64,000 bases of DNA, taken from assembly GCA_963691705.1 (NCBI GenBank), contig OY829542.1, positions 47,905,002-47,969,001 of the forward strand, written 5' to 3'. The position numbers and the translations under genes are program-made. Below the pieces are notes generated by a model, which was given only the letters and a program-made list of their open reading frames with translations, was not told where the DNA came from and made no database searches. The DNA comes from Viola odorata (lineage: Eukaryota; Streptophyta; Magnoliopsida; Malpighiales; Violaceae). Of this stretch, positions 1 to 9,950 are shown piece by piece (position 1 is the first letter of the stretch; each line of letters opens with the position of its first letter).

Positions 1-538
1 GGGACGGTAGCTCGAGATCGAAGAAACTACTTTTCCAATCAGCCATACCCTTCTCAAAGCCGCGAAACCGCTGCCAGAACGACTGCACGAACGCGTCATC
101 CCATCGAGGAGTGATTTCGATTAAACAATTATGACAATTCATACTAAAGAATTTGCGAAATAAATTGAGAGATGGGGTGAAAATGTTCTTCAACTCGCAA
201 GCGCGAAGAAAAGCATAAACCGCACACCAAGAAGAGGGAGTTATCTGGGCAGGATTAAGGTTGTGCTCCCGCAGCAGTGTTAGTATTGATTCATGAATGG
301 GAAAGCGGAAACCATAAAGGAACATCTTAAAATAAAGTAGCCTACAAAAACCCCACGCCGGATTGTGAAGCCGCATATAACCTTCAGGAATAAAGGGTTC
401 ATACCCGGGAGGAAAGGTGATACCGTGTTCCTCCAGCTCGACTTTCAGAACCACATTGCATGTAAAAGTACTGGGTGATTGCGCGACTTCCGGATCCATG
501 GGTATCCAGATAACCTGGCGAGGCCTATTCCTAACCAT
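1..538 (-). CDS. Antisense gypsy-type transposon domain ORF of element A (3' end off window)
   Basis: The frame is open from an ATG at 536-538 to the window edge (about 179 residues) with no internal stop. It matches the corresponding gene in element B (start 32632): both have a Y-F-K-M-F block, an [E/G]FR[L/F]P[L/I]H block, a (V/A)QITP...W(C) block and a C.NCL.[D/E]ITPRW block. These fit the plant 'putative gypsy type transposon' domain (Transposase_28 family), whose function is unknown. It is read opposite to the element's gag-pol, as in element B. The splice donor seen in B lies further downstream and would be outside the window. The coding call is firm; the biochemical role is unknown. 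Confidence 0.75.
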   Translation of the reverse strand, partial: MVRNRPRQVIWIPMDPEVAQSPSTFTCNVVLKVELEEHGITFPPGYEPFIPEGYMRLHNPAWGFCRLLYFKMFLYGFRFPIHESILTLLREHNLNPAQITPSSWCAVYAFLRACELKNIFTPSLNLFRKFFSMNCHNCLIEITPRWDDAFVQSFWQRFRGFEKGMADWKSSFFDLELPS

Positions 539-1036
539 AATAAACCAGCAAATAGGAAATCTGAGAAGGATTAAAGGGGTACCTTAGAAGGGAAGATTTA
601 CGGGAGAATCAGCAGACGACGGCAGGCGACTAGAAAGTTATTTGGAGAAGAAGACGAAGGAAGACGAAGGGAAAAATTCGAAGCGAAGGCAAAAGTTTTG
701 GAAAGAGAAAATGGTCTTTTTTAAAAAATTAAAATGCCACCGCATTAATTTAGCCACCAATCATGCTGGGACGCGTGTAAAAAGAAGTTGGCCACGTGGA
801 AAGCATTAAAAGAATACGAAAAGAGAAGTTGTTCGTCGTGATTCCCTAGAAGGGCGACAAAGTTGACCAGGTCAAAATAACCACGAAACGGTTGCCTCAG
901 CAAGGCTAATCCCTCGCGTTAGCTATCAACACGACCAACTGCTGATGGAAAGATAACGACAAGGAGAAAAGATAGAAAGCATCATTTTATTCATAAAATG
1001 CCCAGGGGCATGTACAATGTGCCTAACGTAGAGACG
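539..1036. other. Spacer between antisense ORFs of element A
   Basis: AT-rich spacer upstream (in minus sense) of the gene starting at 538. I see no ORF worth reporting and no clear TATA box, only T/A runs near 718-735. It corresponds to 32633-33081 in element B. Confidence 0.5.
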
Positions 1037-1459
1037 CTACTCCTCATCAGGCCAGTAAATGTCGTGGTGATAAACCCCGTCGTCATCTAGGAATGGCATC
1101 TTCCCGTCAGCAGTCGGGGCAGGTTCGTCCACTTCCCTCCCTAAGCAGGACCCTGACGGTCCTGACTTTCCCTTGACACCTGACCCTGCCAATCCAACAC
1201 CGGCGACGGTAGAGGAAATTTTCTCCAACGAACAGTCAGATAAAGGAAAGCGTATGTCGCCCTCTTGGGTATTGGAGCCAGAAGAATCTGAAGTCATGAC
1301 GGACACCTTAGAAGTTCTTTCCCTTTACCTCTTGCGGCCCTTTCGGCGGACCAGAGGCCTCCACGGCGACGACGGAGGAGGGTGATTTGAGTCCGGAGAA
1401 GTCGGAGGGGTTGGCAAGAAGTCGCGATCCGTGGAACTCAAAAAGTAGAAATCTGTCAT
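1037..1459 (-). pseudogene. Antisense Pro-rich/acidic ORF of element A, one nonsense codon
   Basis: The frame runs from ATG at 1457-1459 to a stop at 1037, about 140 codons. One in-frame TAA at 1325-1327 splits it after a basic VRRKGRKR stretch. The homologue in element B (33082-33513) is uninterrupted. Shared features in order are a short N-terminus, the Pro-rich motif LPTPPTSPDS, a W-R-P-x-V-R-R basic block, a Ser-rich middle and an acidic tail ending in D-G/Y-I-x-W-x-D(G)E. No known domain is visible and the role is unknown. Conservation of both ends in two diverged elements argues that this was a real gene. Confidence 0.65.
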
Positions 1460-1527
1460 TCGACCTGCAAAAAAGTACAAGAGAAGGAAAAGGATGAAGA
1501 CGAACAGAAAAAGGGGAAAGACGACTC

Positions 1528-1537
1528 CCTTAAATAG
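1528..1537 (-). promoter_or_regulatory. TATA-like box for antisense ORF b (element A)
   Basis: Minus-strand CTATTTAAGG lies about 70 bp upstream of the ATG at 1459. The identical 10-mer sits about 70 bp upstream of the homologous ORF in element B (33581-33590). The conserved sequence and spacing support a core promoter; transcription itself is inferred. Confidence 0.5.
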
Positions 1538-1788
1538 CCAAGGAAGCGCTCCGATCCTCGCGCAGGCCCCTGAAAAACAATTAAGGCGCCTGGGAAAAGT
1601 AACCGTAATTGCAGAATCCGATCCGGCACAGGCATACCCGCTCGATGAATGCGCCAATCAAAAGGCACCAAATAACCGCCCAACCACCTACCCCTGAAAA
1701 AACGGCCCTGGAAACAGTTGAGACAGAGCATTCATTGCTAAATTCCTGGAACACAACCACTGCAATGGTTAGGTCCCGAGGAAGACTC

Positions 1789-1805
1789 ATTTTCAGTTGG
1801 GCTTA
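1789..1805 (+). repeat. Upstream copy of the LTR-adjacent 17-nt motif (element A)
   Basis: ATTTTCAGTTGGGCTTA is identical to the 17 nt at 2529-2545 that touch the 3' LTR. Element B has the same pair (33809-33825 and 35308-35324). It may be a second plus-strand priming site or another conserved signal. Confidence 0.6.
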
Positions 1806-1963
1806 TAACGAATACTCCCAACCAAAGCATCAAGAAATCAAACAAGAAAAAGAAGACTTGATAAAAGCAGAAACAACCATTTATTTATGGCCCGAGCGGC
1901 CTAGCGTTCAGATATGTACAAGAAAGCATAAAAGAAAGCAACAAGAGGAAGTGAAGACAGTGG

Positions 1964-2347
1964 TCAAGCGTTAGACCCAGCATCATCTTCTCCGGGCACG
2001 ACGGGAACCTCCCTCAAGGCATCAGCAACGGAGGTCAACTCGGCAGAGCAGGCCCTCATACCCTTCAAGCAGCAGGCCAGCAAGTCCTTCCTCTGCTGCA
2101 GCATTGAAGCAACCACATCAAGGTGAGAGGTAGTGGTGGCCAGCTTCACCAAACTCTCCAGGGGGCTAAAGTCCTCCAAAGATATCCCCAGCTGCTTAGA
2201 CAAAACAGGGGTCAATATCCCCTGCAGTTCCAGAACATCCTCTGAGGTTTTGAGGATCATCTTCTCCAGGAAGTCGATGTCGCCCTCAGTAAGGTTCTTC
2301 AGGGTCAGAGTTTTGGAGATCAGGAAATTTCTGGTCAGCTCATCCAT
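1964..2347 (-). CDS. Antisense small coiled-coil ORF c of element A (127 aa)
   Basis: Intact 127-residue ORF on minus, the accessory ORF nearest the 3' LTR. It looks like a helical coiled coil: regular L/I spacing, a central DIDFLEKMILKTSEDVLELQ heptad-like block, then LQQRKDLLACCLKGMR and a C-terminal VPGEDDAGSNA tail. Element B has a homologue with the same N-terminus and tail (33979-34355, frameshifted). It also aligns gaplessly from the Met with the minus-strand ORF of the MULE at 37224-37577 (28 of 117 identities by hand). No enzymatic motif is visible and the function is unknown. A TATAAATT box lies about 60 bp upstream. Confidence 0.75.
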   Translation of the reverse strand: MDELTRNFLISKTLTLKNLTEGDIDFLEKMILKTSEDVLELQGILTPVLSKQLGISLEDFSPLESLVKLATTTSHLDVVASMLQQRKDLLACCLKGMRACSAELTSVADALREVPVVPGEDDAGSNA

Positions 2348-2406
2348 GGTGAAATACGAAAGGAAAGGACGAAAAAGTGTGAAGAAATTTGCGCAAAGAA
2401 AGCTTC

Positions 2407-2414
2407 AATTTATA
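2407..2414 (-). promoter_or_regulatory. TATA box for antisense ORF c (element A)
   Basis: Minus-strand TATAAATT is about 60 bp upstream of the ATG at 2347. The homologous ORF in element B has TATAAATT at 34404-34411 at nearly the same distance from its ATG at 34355. Confidence 0.55.
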
Positions 2415-2545
2415 ACTTCTGGACAAGTACGGTCAGGGTCAGCCCACATCCTAACAAAGAGCCGCTCCAGTACATACGAGATTTGCGCGCAAAGAGGGGG
2501 TGTTAGCCCTTGGTAAACACTCGGGCTCATTTTCAGTTGGGCTTA

Positions 2546-3100
2546 TGATAACAATCCACCTAACGACAAGGGCATTTTCGTCTGTTTACCCCATATGGAA
2601 AGGAAAGAATCACTGTTCCTACCGCCACGGTAGGGTCGAGGATGTCATTCCCTTCTACGGGACTAACGCCAGGAGGGCTAACGTCTCGTTGGGGGGTCCC
2701 CTCATGGAGCTTCCAGACGACTAGAGGTGCTATCCCACCTCAAGGGAAACACACTAACCGTTACCTTGCCGGGGTAACAACTACCCCATACCTACCGCCA
2801 TGACGGTACATCATAACACGGGCAAACCACAGCCCCTGACGGGACCGGTTGCTCCCTAGCGATCCCACTCGCACAGACATGCTTATTTCATCTATAAATA
2901 CCTCCCCCACGAAGGAGGAAGGTAAGCAGAATTCACTGGCCCAAGCTCTGCCAATTTCACCACTCATACTAACTTAAGCATCGGAGTGTTTCCGCCGGAG
3001 ACCCCCTCCGGAGTCTTGCAGGTACAACGGACCACCGAGGATACTGAACTGGAGAAGTATTTTCCCTTTCTACCCTTCGGCCGAAGACAAATTCTTATCA
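2546..3100 (+). repeat. 3' LTR of Tat element A (555 bp)
   Basis: Begins TGATAACAAT and ends TTCTTATCA, like the LTRs of element B. It contains a TATA box (TATAAATA, 2893-2900) and the conserved downstream block CTTAAGCATCGGAGTGT followed by a GGAG...CTCC stem (about 2975-3020), also present in both B LTRs. The next five bases are AGTGT. The matching 5' LTR is outside the window. Confidence 0.85.
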
Positions 3101-3145
3101 AGTGTGGTCCGTTTACTCATCGGGACCTCGACGTACGTTGATACT

Positions 3146-5087
3146 CTAGGTCTGGAGAGGTGGGACATCCACCACGGCCTCCTCAACTATCGAGGGCTGG
3201 AAACCTTCATAAAAGGGTTTCAGTCTCTGGCCACTGACCTTGAAGATGATTCCTGTGACTGGGTTCTGAATCTCAACTTCCCCATGGTTGTACACTGTCG
3301 TAACCACGAAAGGTCCTGGCCATTTAGATTTCAGCTTTCCGGCAAAGAGTCGCAGACGTGAGTTGTACAATAAGACTTGCTGCCCAACTGAGAATGTTTT
3401 GGGACGAAGGTGTCGGTCATGGTAAGTTTTTGTCTTGCCCTTATAGAGCAGGGCATTATCATAGGCATCGTCCCTCCATTCTTCTAGCTCTTGGATTTGC
3501 AAACGCCTGTGTTGATTAACGAGGGCTAGATCTGTATTCACTTTCCTGATGGCCCAAAAAGCCTTGTGCTCTATCTCCACTAGAAGATGGCATGGCTTGC
3601 CATAGACAAGTCTGTAGGAGGTCATCCCGATTGGCGTCTTGAAAGCTGTACGATAGGCCCAGAGAGCATCATCCAATTTGAGACTCCAATCTTTCCTAGA
3701 CTGGTTAACGGTCTTCTCAAGGATGGATTTAATCTCACGGTTTGAGACCTCGGCTTGGCCATTAGTTTGAGGGTGATAAGAGGTGGATGTTCTATGGTGG
3801 ACTCCATACTTTGTCAAAAGCGAGGTCACAACACGGTTGCAGAAGTGGGTACCCCTATCGTTGATGAGTGCTCTAGGTGTACCGAACCGGTTAAAGATAT
3901 TGGTGCGGAGAAAATTCACGACCACTTTAGAATTGTCCGTTCGAGTAGCCTTGGCCTCGACCCATTTGGAAACATAATCGACGGCCAAAAGGATGTAGAT
4001 GTTGCCAAAGGAATTGGGAAAAGGGCCCATAAAATCTATACCCTAGATGTCAAAGATCTCACAAGCAATAATGTTTGTCAAGGGCATCTGATTCCTGGCC
4101 CCGATATTTCCAGTGGCTTGACATCGGGGGCACGAAGCGCAAAACATGTAACTATCCTTGAAAATGGTGGGCCAGTACAGACCAACTTCCAGGACCTTCA
4201 GGGCAGTTTTCTTGGCCACGAAATGGCCTCCTTCCGAATGGCAGAATTGAAGGATCGAGGGCACCTCGTCCATGGTTACACATCTACGAATTATTTGATC
4301 CGAACAGTGCTTCCACAGGTAGGGGTTGTCCTAAATGTAGTATTTTGCTTGCCTTCTGATCTTATTGCATTCAGATGGAGCGACATCAGCTGGGTAAGTG
4401 CCCGTAGCACAGAAGTTTACAATATCGGAAAACCATGGGGAATAACACAGCTTGGGCTAGACATAATTGCTCGCCTGGAAAAGTATCCCGGATTGGCTCA
4501 AGTGAATTATCTTCTTAGGCTGGAAGTCTACTCAAGTGATCTGCCACAAGGTTTTCTTTTCTTGCCTTATCTTTGATAGCGATATCAAATTCTTGTAGGA
4601 GCAGGATCCAACGAATAAGCTGTGGTTTAGCATCGGCTTTGGTCAACAAACACCGAAGGGCAGAATGGTCTGAGTAGACGAGGACATGAGTGCCTAGCAG
4701 ATATTGCCTGAACTTGTCTAGGGCATAGACTACGGCCAGGAGTTCTTTCTCTATGGTAGTGTAGTTCTGCTGGGACGGGTCTAGTAGCTTGGAGGCATAA
4801 TAGATGACATGGGTCTCTTTATCCTTCTTCTGACCCAAAACGGCGCCCAGGGCCTGATTACTGGCATCACACATGACCTCGAAAGGTAGTGCCTAATCGG
4901 GGCCGAGATAACTTTGTTCTTGAGAAGTTCAAAAGTGGTTTTGCAGGCCTCGCTGAAATCAAAGGACACGTCCTTCTGGAGCAAGTGATACATTGGTTGA
5001 GCAATCTTGGAAAAATCCTTAATGAACCGTCGGTAGAAACCAGCGTGGCTTAGAAAAGATAGCACATCGCGGACACAGGAGGGGTAG
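3146..5087 (-). pseudogene. Athila pol: RT C-terminus, RNase H and integrase
   Basis: Three ORF blocks in shifted frames. 4781-5065 is the RT connection (FLSHAGFYRRFIKDFSKIAQP). 4515-4874 is RNase H ([16 protein letters not shown], later [11 protein letters not shown]). 3146-4273 is integrase, with an HHCC finger ending in CASCPRC and a DDE core showing [17 protein letters not shown] and [10 protein letters not shown]. The C-terminal [12 protein letters not shown] region fits the family and no chromodomain is seen, as expected for Athila. Frameshifts lie near 4780-4870 and 4275-4515. Removing element E plus one target duplication (3058 bp) restores the RT frame from 8146 into this block, so E inserted while the frame was intact. 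Confidence 0.85.
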
Positions 5088-5834
5088 TGATACGATCATG
5101 TCTAGCTTCGTTCATGTGAGGAATGAGCACACAACCGAGGACCGAGAGACATGCCCAAAGACAACGAAAATAGAGGAGACTCGTGCCCACACAAGACCAC
5201 CCTCGTGGCCTAGCTTCCGCCAGAACCACCACCTTTGGAGATACAATTGTATAGCGTTTTGCCCCATGCAAAACGCAACTTTCCAGTATAGCATTTTGGT
5301 CCTGCTTTGTTCGAATGTTTTGGGCTTCCAAGCCTATTTTTGCCTACTTGTATAAATAGCTCTTGTGTTTCTTTTCTTAATTAGTTTAGACATTGAGAGA
5401 ATATTGTGAGTGAGTTTTCCTCCCTTTTCTCTCCTAAACTCTTACCCATTCCTTGGAAGGATTATTGAATTGAGTTTACTCTTCTCTAATCCCTTCTGGG
5501 AGTTTATCATTGTAATCGATTGAGTGTGTATCTTTCGAATCATTTGCCTACTGTTCTTGCTACTGAATCTACAAGCTTTCAAGTGTGTGTTACAATCATC
5601 ATCATCATCATCATCTTATTCAATTCGTCCATCCATCCAACCATAAACATCCACGGTAACATCCAATCCTTTCCTTGTGTTCATCATCGTTCTTCCTATC
5701 CGCTGCGCATATCCGAGTCTTTTCCATTGTTTGTGTCGTTATTCATCATCTTGTGTGTGACAACTCTAGGACTAGATCCTCCAACAAGAGCTCCATACTC
5801 TACGGTTCAATTAAAAATGAGCCGGATCGTATCA
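5088..5834 (+). repeat. 5' LTR of element E (747 bp)
   Basis: TG...CA termini, with TATAAATA at 5351-5358 as likely core promoter. It contains short (TCA)n-like runs near 5597-5615. It lacks about 30 bp of palindromic sequence present in the 3' LTR. A TGGTAGCGGAGC sequence two bases after the LTR resembles the initiator-Met PBS TGGTATCAGAGC with changes. Confidence 0.9.
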
Positions 5835-6686
5835 AGTGGTAGCGGAGCTCTAGCTGTTCTTGAGTTGTTCGTTCCTGTTCCGTTTTTGCGAGTTATACTT
5901 CGTAGAAAATTCTGAAATTTTGTGTCAGTAAACTTCAGCCTGTGTGTAAAATTTTTCTTTCTTTAGTCGTCTCCAAATTCTGAGTAAATCTTATACTTTT
6001 TATCCAGAACATAAAAGTGTGCAGATTTTACGCGAGAAAAATAGTTTTGTGTTGTGAGTCAGTTTTCGGTGTCTTCCAGTTGTAATCGTATTTGCTTCCC
6101 TTCTTCAAAGTTGTAGGTCTACATCTTAGGAGTGTCCCTGTAAAATTTCGTAATTTTTAGCCGAAGTTTACTATATATAAGAGTCAATAGCCGAAAGTCT
6201 GTCAAGAACACTCTTTGTGTTCTTAATATGTTCATCTTGTTATTGAGTCCTTTTGTCTTTAATCCAAATTTGTTTGAGTCTGACTCTAAAAAGTGTTTTC
6301 CTTTTATTTATTAATTTTGTAGTCAAAATTAATAATTTTCCACCTTTCTACCTTTTAGTTTGTTTAATAACATTCCCCACTTTTATTAAACAAACTAGAA
6401 AACAACCCACAAATTCTGCCACCTTCCTTGTCTTCCACCTTGTATTAATTCATTCACTTTGTATTAGCTTTTCCCTTTTGTCTTCCACTCTTGGCCGGCC
6501 AACCTTCCCTTTCCACACTCCTTTCTTTACCTTTTAGTTTGTTTAATAACATTCTCTACTTTTATTAAACAAATTAGAATACAACCACAAATTCAGCCAA
6601 TTCTTTTTCTTCTTGTCTCCACTAGTCCGAAAGTGTTCATCTTTTCCTCTCTTCCCACCTTTGGAATCTTTCAACCATACCTTCTC

Positions 6687-7565
6687 ATGGACGAACAATC
6701 AATATCAAACAGATTTCTTGAGGCCATGAGGAGAAGTCGAGTCGAATTAGACAAACAACGTGCCGAAATAGACAAACAACATGCCGAAAATGACCAAAGG
6801 CGTGCTGAATTAATGGTCATGCTCACCTCTCTAAGGATGGAGAGGGATATACCAATCCTCACCCTACCAATAACAATCCAGCCGCCTCCACCTGCTAAAT
6901 CTCGTGAAGGAAATGAGCTTGCTGTTTGTGTTGAAAATGAGAGTGAGACAAACAGCCCACCCCTTGAAGATACCGTTTCCACATCTCTTCCTTCTACTAG
7001 TAACACAAATTACTCGGATGTAACTACTGAGTTTGAGAGTGTCACTTTGGGAAATAAAAAGAGTGAGGAAGTAACAACGAGGGTTGAAAGTTTGAGAGAA
7101 GAAAGTGAGGGAAACATTGAAGAAAATATTTTGTTTGCTAACGATCCAATGAACGTGCCTTTGTGCAATGAGGATCATTTAGCACAAACTAACATTGATA
7201 CTTCTCTCTCTTCAGTTTTTGAATCACTTGTGCAGTATTCTCCCATGGCGAATGTGAAAGAATTGGGCGCCTACGAAGATCCATTCCTTAGCTTCATCAC
7301 AGACCAAGACCACGATCTTAAAGTAATGGATTCGAGGACGAATCCTTTCGAAGGGAAAGGTGATGATACGATCATGTCTAGCTTCGTTCATGTGAGGAAT
7401 GAGCACGCAACCAAGGACCAAGAGACATGCCCAAAGACAACGAAAATAGAGGAGACTCGTGCCCACACAAGACCACCCTCGTGGCCTAGCTTCCGCCAGA
7501 ACCACCACCTTTGGAGATACAATTGTATAGCGTTTTGCCCCATGCAAAACGCAACTTTCCAGTAG
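6687..7565 (+). CDS. Element E ORF: gag-like N-terminus fused to a pol-end-like tail
   Basis: ATG at 6687 gives an open frame of about 292 codons that enters the 3' LTR at 7364 and stops at 7563-7565. The N-terminus is a charged coiled coil with repeated DKQRAEIDKQHAENDQRRAE heptad-like units, like the start of some Ty3/gypsy Gag proteins. The middle is Ser/Thr/Glu-rich without motifs. Just before the purine tract it reads VMDSRTNPFEGKGDD, similar to the C-terminal tail of chromovirus pol polyproteins. I infer an internal deletion that joined the gag start to the pol end. An alternative ATG lies upstream at about 6633. No zinc knuckle or protease is seen. Confidence 0.6.
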   Translation: MDEQSISNRFLEAMRRSRVELDKQRAEIDKQHAENDQRRAELMVMLTSLRMERDIPILTLPITIQPPPPAKSREGNELAVCVENESETNSPPLEDTVSTSLPSTSNTNYSDVTTEFESVTLGNKKSEEVTTRVESLREESEGNIEENILFANDPMNVPLCNEDHLAQTNIDTSLSSVFESLVQYSPMANVKELGAYEDPFLSFITDQDHDLKVMDSRTNPFEGKGDDTIMSSFVHVRNEHATKDQETCPKTTKIEETRAHTRPPSWPSFRQNHHLWRYNCIAFCPMQNATFQ

Positions 7566-8140
7566 CAAAACGCTATAGCGTTTTGCCCAAAACGCTATAG
7601 CATTTTGGTCCTGCTTTGTTCGAATGTTTTGGGCTTCCAAGCCTATTTTTGCCTACTTGTATAAATAGCTCTTGTGTTTCTTTTCTTAATTAGTTTAGAC
7701 ATTGAGAGAATATTGTGAGTGAGTTTTCCTCCCCTTTCTCTCCTAAACTCTTACCCATTCCTTGGAAGGATTATTGAATTGAGTTTACTCTTCTCTAATC
7801 CCTCCTGGGAGTTTATCATTGTAATCGATTGAGTGTGTATCTTTCAAATCATTTGCCTACTGTTCTTGCTACTGAATCTACAAGCTTTCAAGTGTGTGTT
7901 ACAATCATCATCATCATCATCTTATTCAATTCGTCCATCCATCCAACTATAAACATCCACGGTAACATCCAATCCTTTCCTTGTGTTCATCATCGTTCTT
8001 CCTATCCGCTGCGCATATCCGAGTCTTTTCCATTGTTTGTGTCGTTATGCATCATCTTGTGTGTGACAACTCTAGGACTAGATCCTCCAACAAGAGCCCC
8101 ATACTCTACGATTCAATTAAAAACGAGTCGGATCGTATCA
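7364..8140 (+). repeat. 3' LTR of element E (777 bp)
   Basis: Same as the 5' LTR plus about 30 bp near 7565-7595 forming two adjacent 22-nt palindromes (arms GCAAAACGCTA and CCAAAACGCTA). Ends at 8140 and is followed by the GGTAG target duplication. Confidence 0.9.
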
Positions 8141-8145
8141 GGTAG

Positions 8146-9950
8146 GGCAAGGATTCTATTACTTCTATCTTGGCTTTGTCAACCTCAATTCCCTTGGCCG
8201 AGATAACATGACCAAGCACCAGGGCTCGATCCACCATGAAGTGACATTTTTCAAAATTCATGACAAGATTCGTCTCTATGCAGCGCTCTAGGCACCTCTT
8301 CAGATTGTTCATGCATTCCTCAAAAGAATTCCCATAGACGGTGAAGTCGTCCATAAAGACCTCGATTCCATCCTCAACTAATTCAGAGAAAATGCTGACC
8401 ATATAACGTTGGAAAGTGGCAGGGACGTTACACAGACCGAAGGGCATGCGTCTATACGCGAAGGTCCCGAAATGGCAGGTAAAGGTGGTCTTTTCCTGGT
8501 CTTCAGGAGCAACTAGGATCTGATGGAATCCGGAGTAACCGTCTAGACAGCAATAGTGGGTCTTACCGGCGAGGCGTTCTAGCATCTGATCGATGAAGGG
8601 CAGGGGAAAATGATCTTTTCTGGTAGCGGAATTCAATCGGCGGTAGTCAATACACACTCTCCACCCATTCTGGATCCGGGTAGGAATGGATTCACCATCT
8701 TGACCAATGGTGATGGTTATGCCTATTTTCTTGGGCACGACCTAGATAGGGCTGACCCAAGGGCTATCTGAGATGGGGTAGATAACTCCCGCATCTAGCA
8801 ACTTGAGAATCTCTTTCTTTACCACTTCCATCATAGGCGGATTAAGTCACCGCTGGAGCTGGCGAATGGTCTTGCTCGCGTCTTCTAGGTGGATGTGATG
8901 AGTGCATAATGCTGGGGACAAGCCCTTAATGTCCGCAATGGTCCATCCTATGGCTTGTCTGAAGTTCCTTAGCAAGGAAACTAGCTTGGACTCCTCAGGA
9001 TATTTGAGCTTGTTAGAGATAATGACAGGCAGAGAGTTATTGGGGCCTAGATAAGCATATTTCAAATGGGTAGGCAGTGGCTTCAGATCTAGGGCTGGAG
9101 CCTGATCAATAGAGGGAAATAACTTAACATGGCCTGGATATTCAGGAGACAGCCTTGGAGACTCATGCTGGGTAACAGCGCAATCTTCTAGGGCAGCGAC
9201 GATAGAGTGTAATTCAGGTGGAATAGGAAGCGTCGAGGCCACGACATCTAGAAGAGCGGGTGTCAAACTCCTATTAAGGGCAAATTGCAAGGGGTCAGTA
9301 GAATATATGTCATCAATCTCCCCTATAATGGGGTCTACAATATCAACATAATTCACACTAGAGAATTCGGAGGGGTATCGCATGGCTTCTAGCATATTGA
9401 ATTTGATGATCTCTCCATCAAATTCGAGGGAGATGGTGGCATCATGAACATCAATCTTTGCTCGGGTTGTGGCCAGAAATGGGCGGCCTAGAAGAACATC
9501 TGTAGATTTGGTAGAGTCTTCGTTCTCCATTGCAATCACATAGAAATCTGCAGGGAACAAGAATTCTCCCACTTGGACTAAGACATCCTTGATTATCCCC
9601 TTGGGGTAGATGATAGAGCGGTCAGCAAGCTGGATGGCGAGGTCTGTAGGCACGAGAGGCTCGAGGCCTAGCCTGTGGTAAATTATCAAGGGCATGACAT
9701 TAATTCCTGCTCCTAGGTCACACATGGCCTTGCCAATATCGACTGTGCCGATTCGACAAGGGATAATGAACATGCCTTGGTCTTTGCATTTCGGAGGGAT
9801 TCGACTCTGGATATGTGCAGAAGCGTTGACCCCTACGCTGATCTTGTTAACTTCGGCGAACTTGTTTTTGTTCGTGCATAATTGCTTCAAGAATTTAGCA
9901 TAGCGAGGGACATTCTTCACGGCCTGGAGAAGGGGGATGTTTACAACCAC
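8146..9950 (-). pseudogene. Athila protease and RT N-terminal part
   Basis: The frame begins near 9950. Protease carries CDLGAGINVMP, then LLGRPFLAT. RT follows with CIDYRRLN, DGYSGFHQI, RMPFGLCN(V)P and the catalytic box FMDDFTVYG (about 8350-8375). In-frame stops occur at 8847-8849 (TGA) and near 8739-8745 (TAG); both look like single C-to-T changes from CGA and CAG. The reading stops at the left edge where element E is inserted (8145), and the same frame continues at 5087. Divergence is modest, so the element was probably coding when E arrived. Confidence 0.85.

Larger units (their letters stand above)
1..3100 (+). mobile_element. Tat-lineage Ty3/gypsy element A, 3' portion
   Basis: Only the 3' accessory region and 3' LTR are in the window; gag and pol would lie left of position 1. 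The layout matches the complete element B at 19988-35849: minus-strand ORFs in the order gypsy-type-domain gene, Pro-rich/acidic ORF and coiled-coil ORF, then a 17-nt motif touching the LTR. The proteins are related but clearly diverged, so A and B belong to one family but are different copies. Antisense ORFs between pol and the 3' LTR are a known feature of Tat/Retand-type elements. The LTR ends at 3100 against Athila integrase sequence, so A probably inserted into the Athila element. The target duplication cannot be tested because the left end is missing. Confidence 0.85.
5088..8140 (+). mobile_element. Non-autonomous LTR retrotransposon E, nested in Athila RT
   Basis: Two direct LTRs (5088-5834, 7364-8140) begin TGATACGATC and end GGATCGTATCA. 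GGTAG flanks the element on both sides (5083-5087 and 8141-8145), a perfect 5-bp target duplication. The internal region is only about 1.53 kb and has one ORF; no RT, RNase H or integrase is present, so it depended on enzymes from elsewhere. The orientation is plus by PBS (about 5836) and purine tract (about 7349-7363). The LTRs are nearly identical except for a ~30-bp indel, suggesting fairly recent insertion. Confidence 0.92.

Noticed and set aside
3755..4576. 273-aa plus-strand ORF
   Set aside because: Shadow of the Athila integrase/RNase H on the opposite strand.
5088..5840. Short ORFs (60-130 aa) in the LTRs of element E as separate genes
   Set aside because: They lie in LTR sequence, are duplicated with it and show no domain; chance frames.
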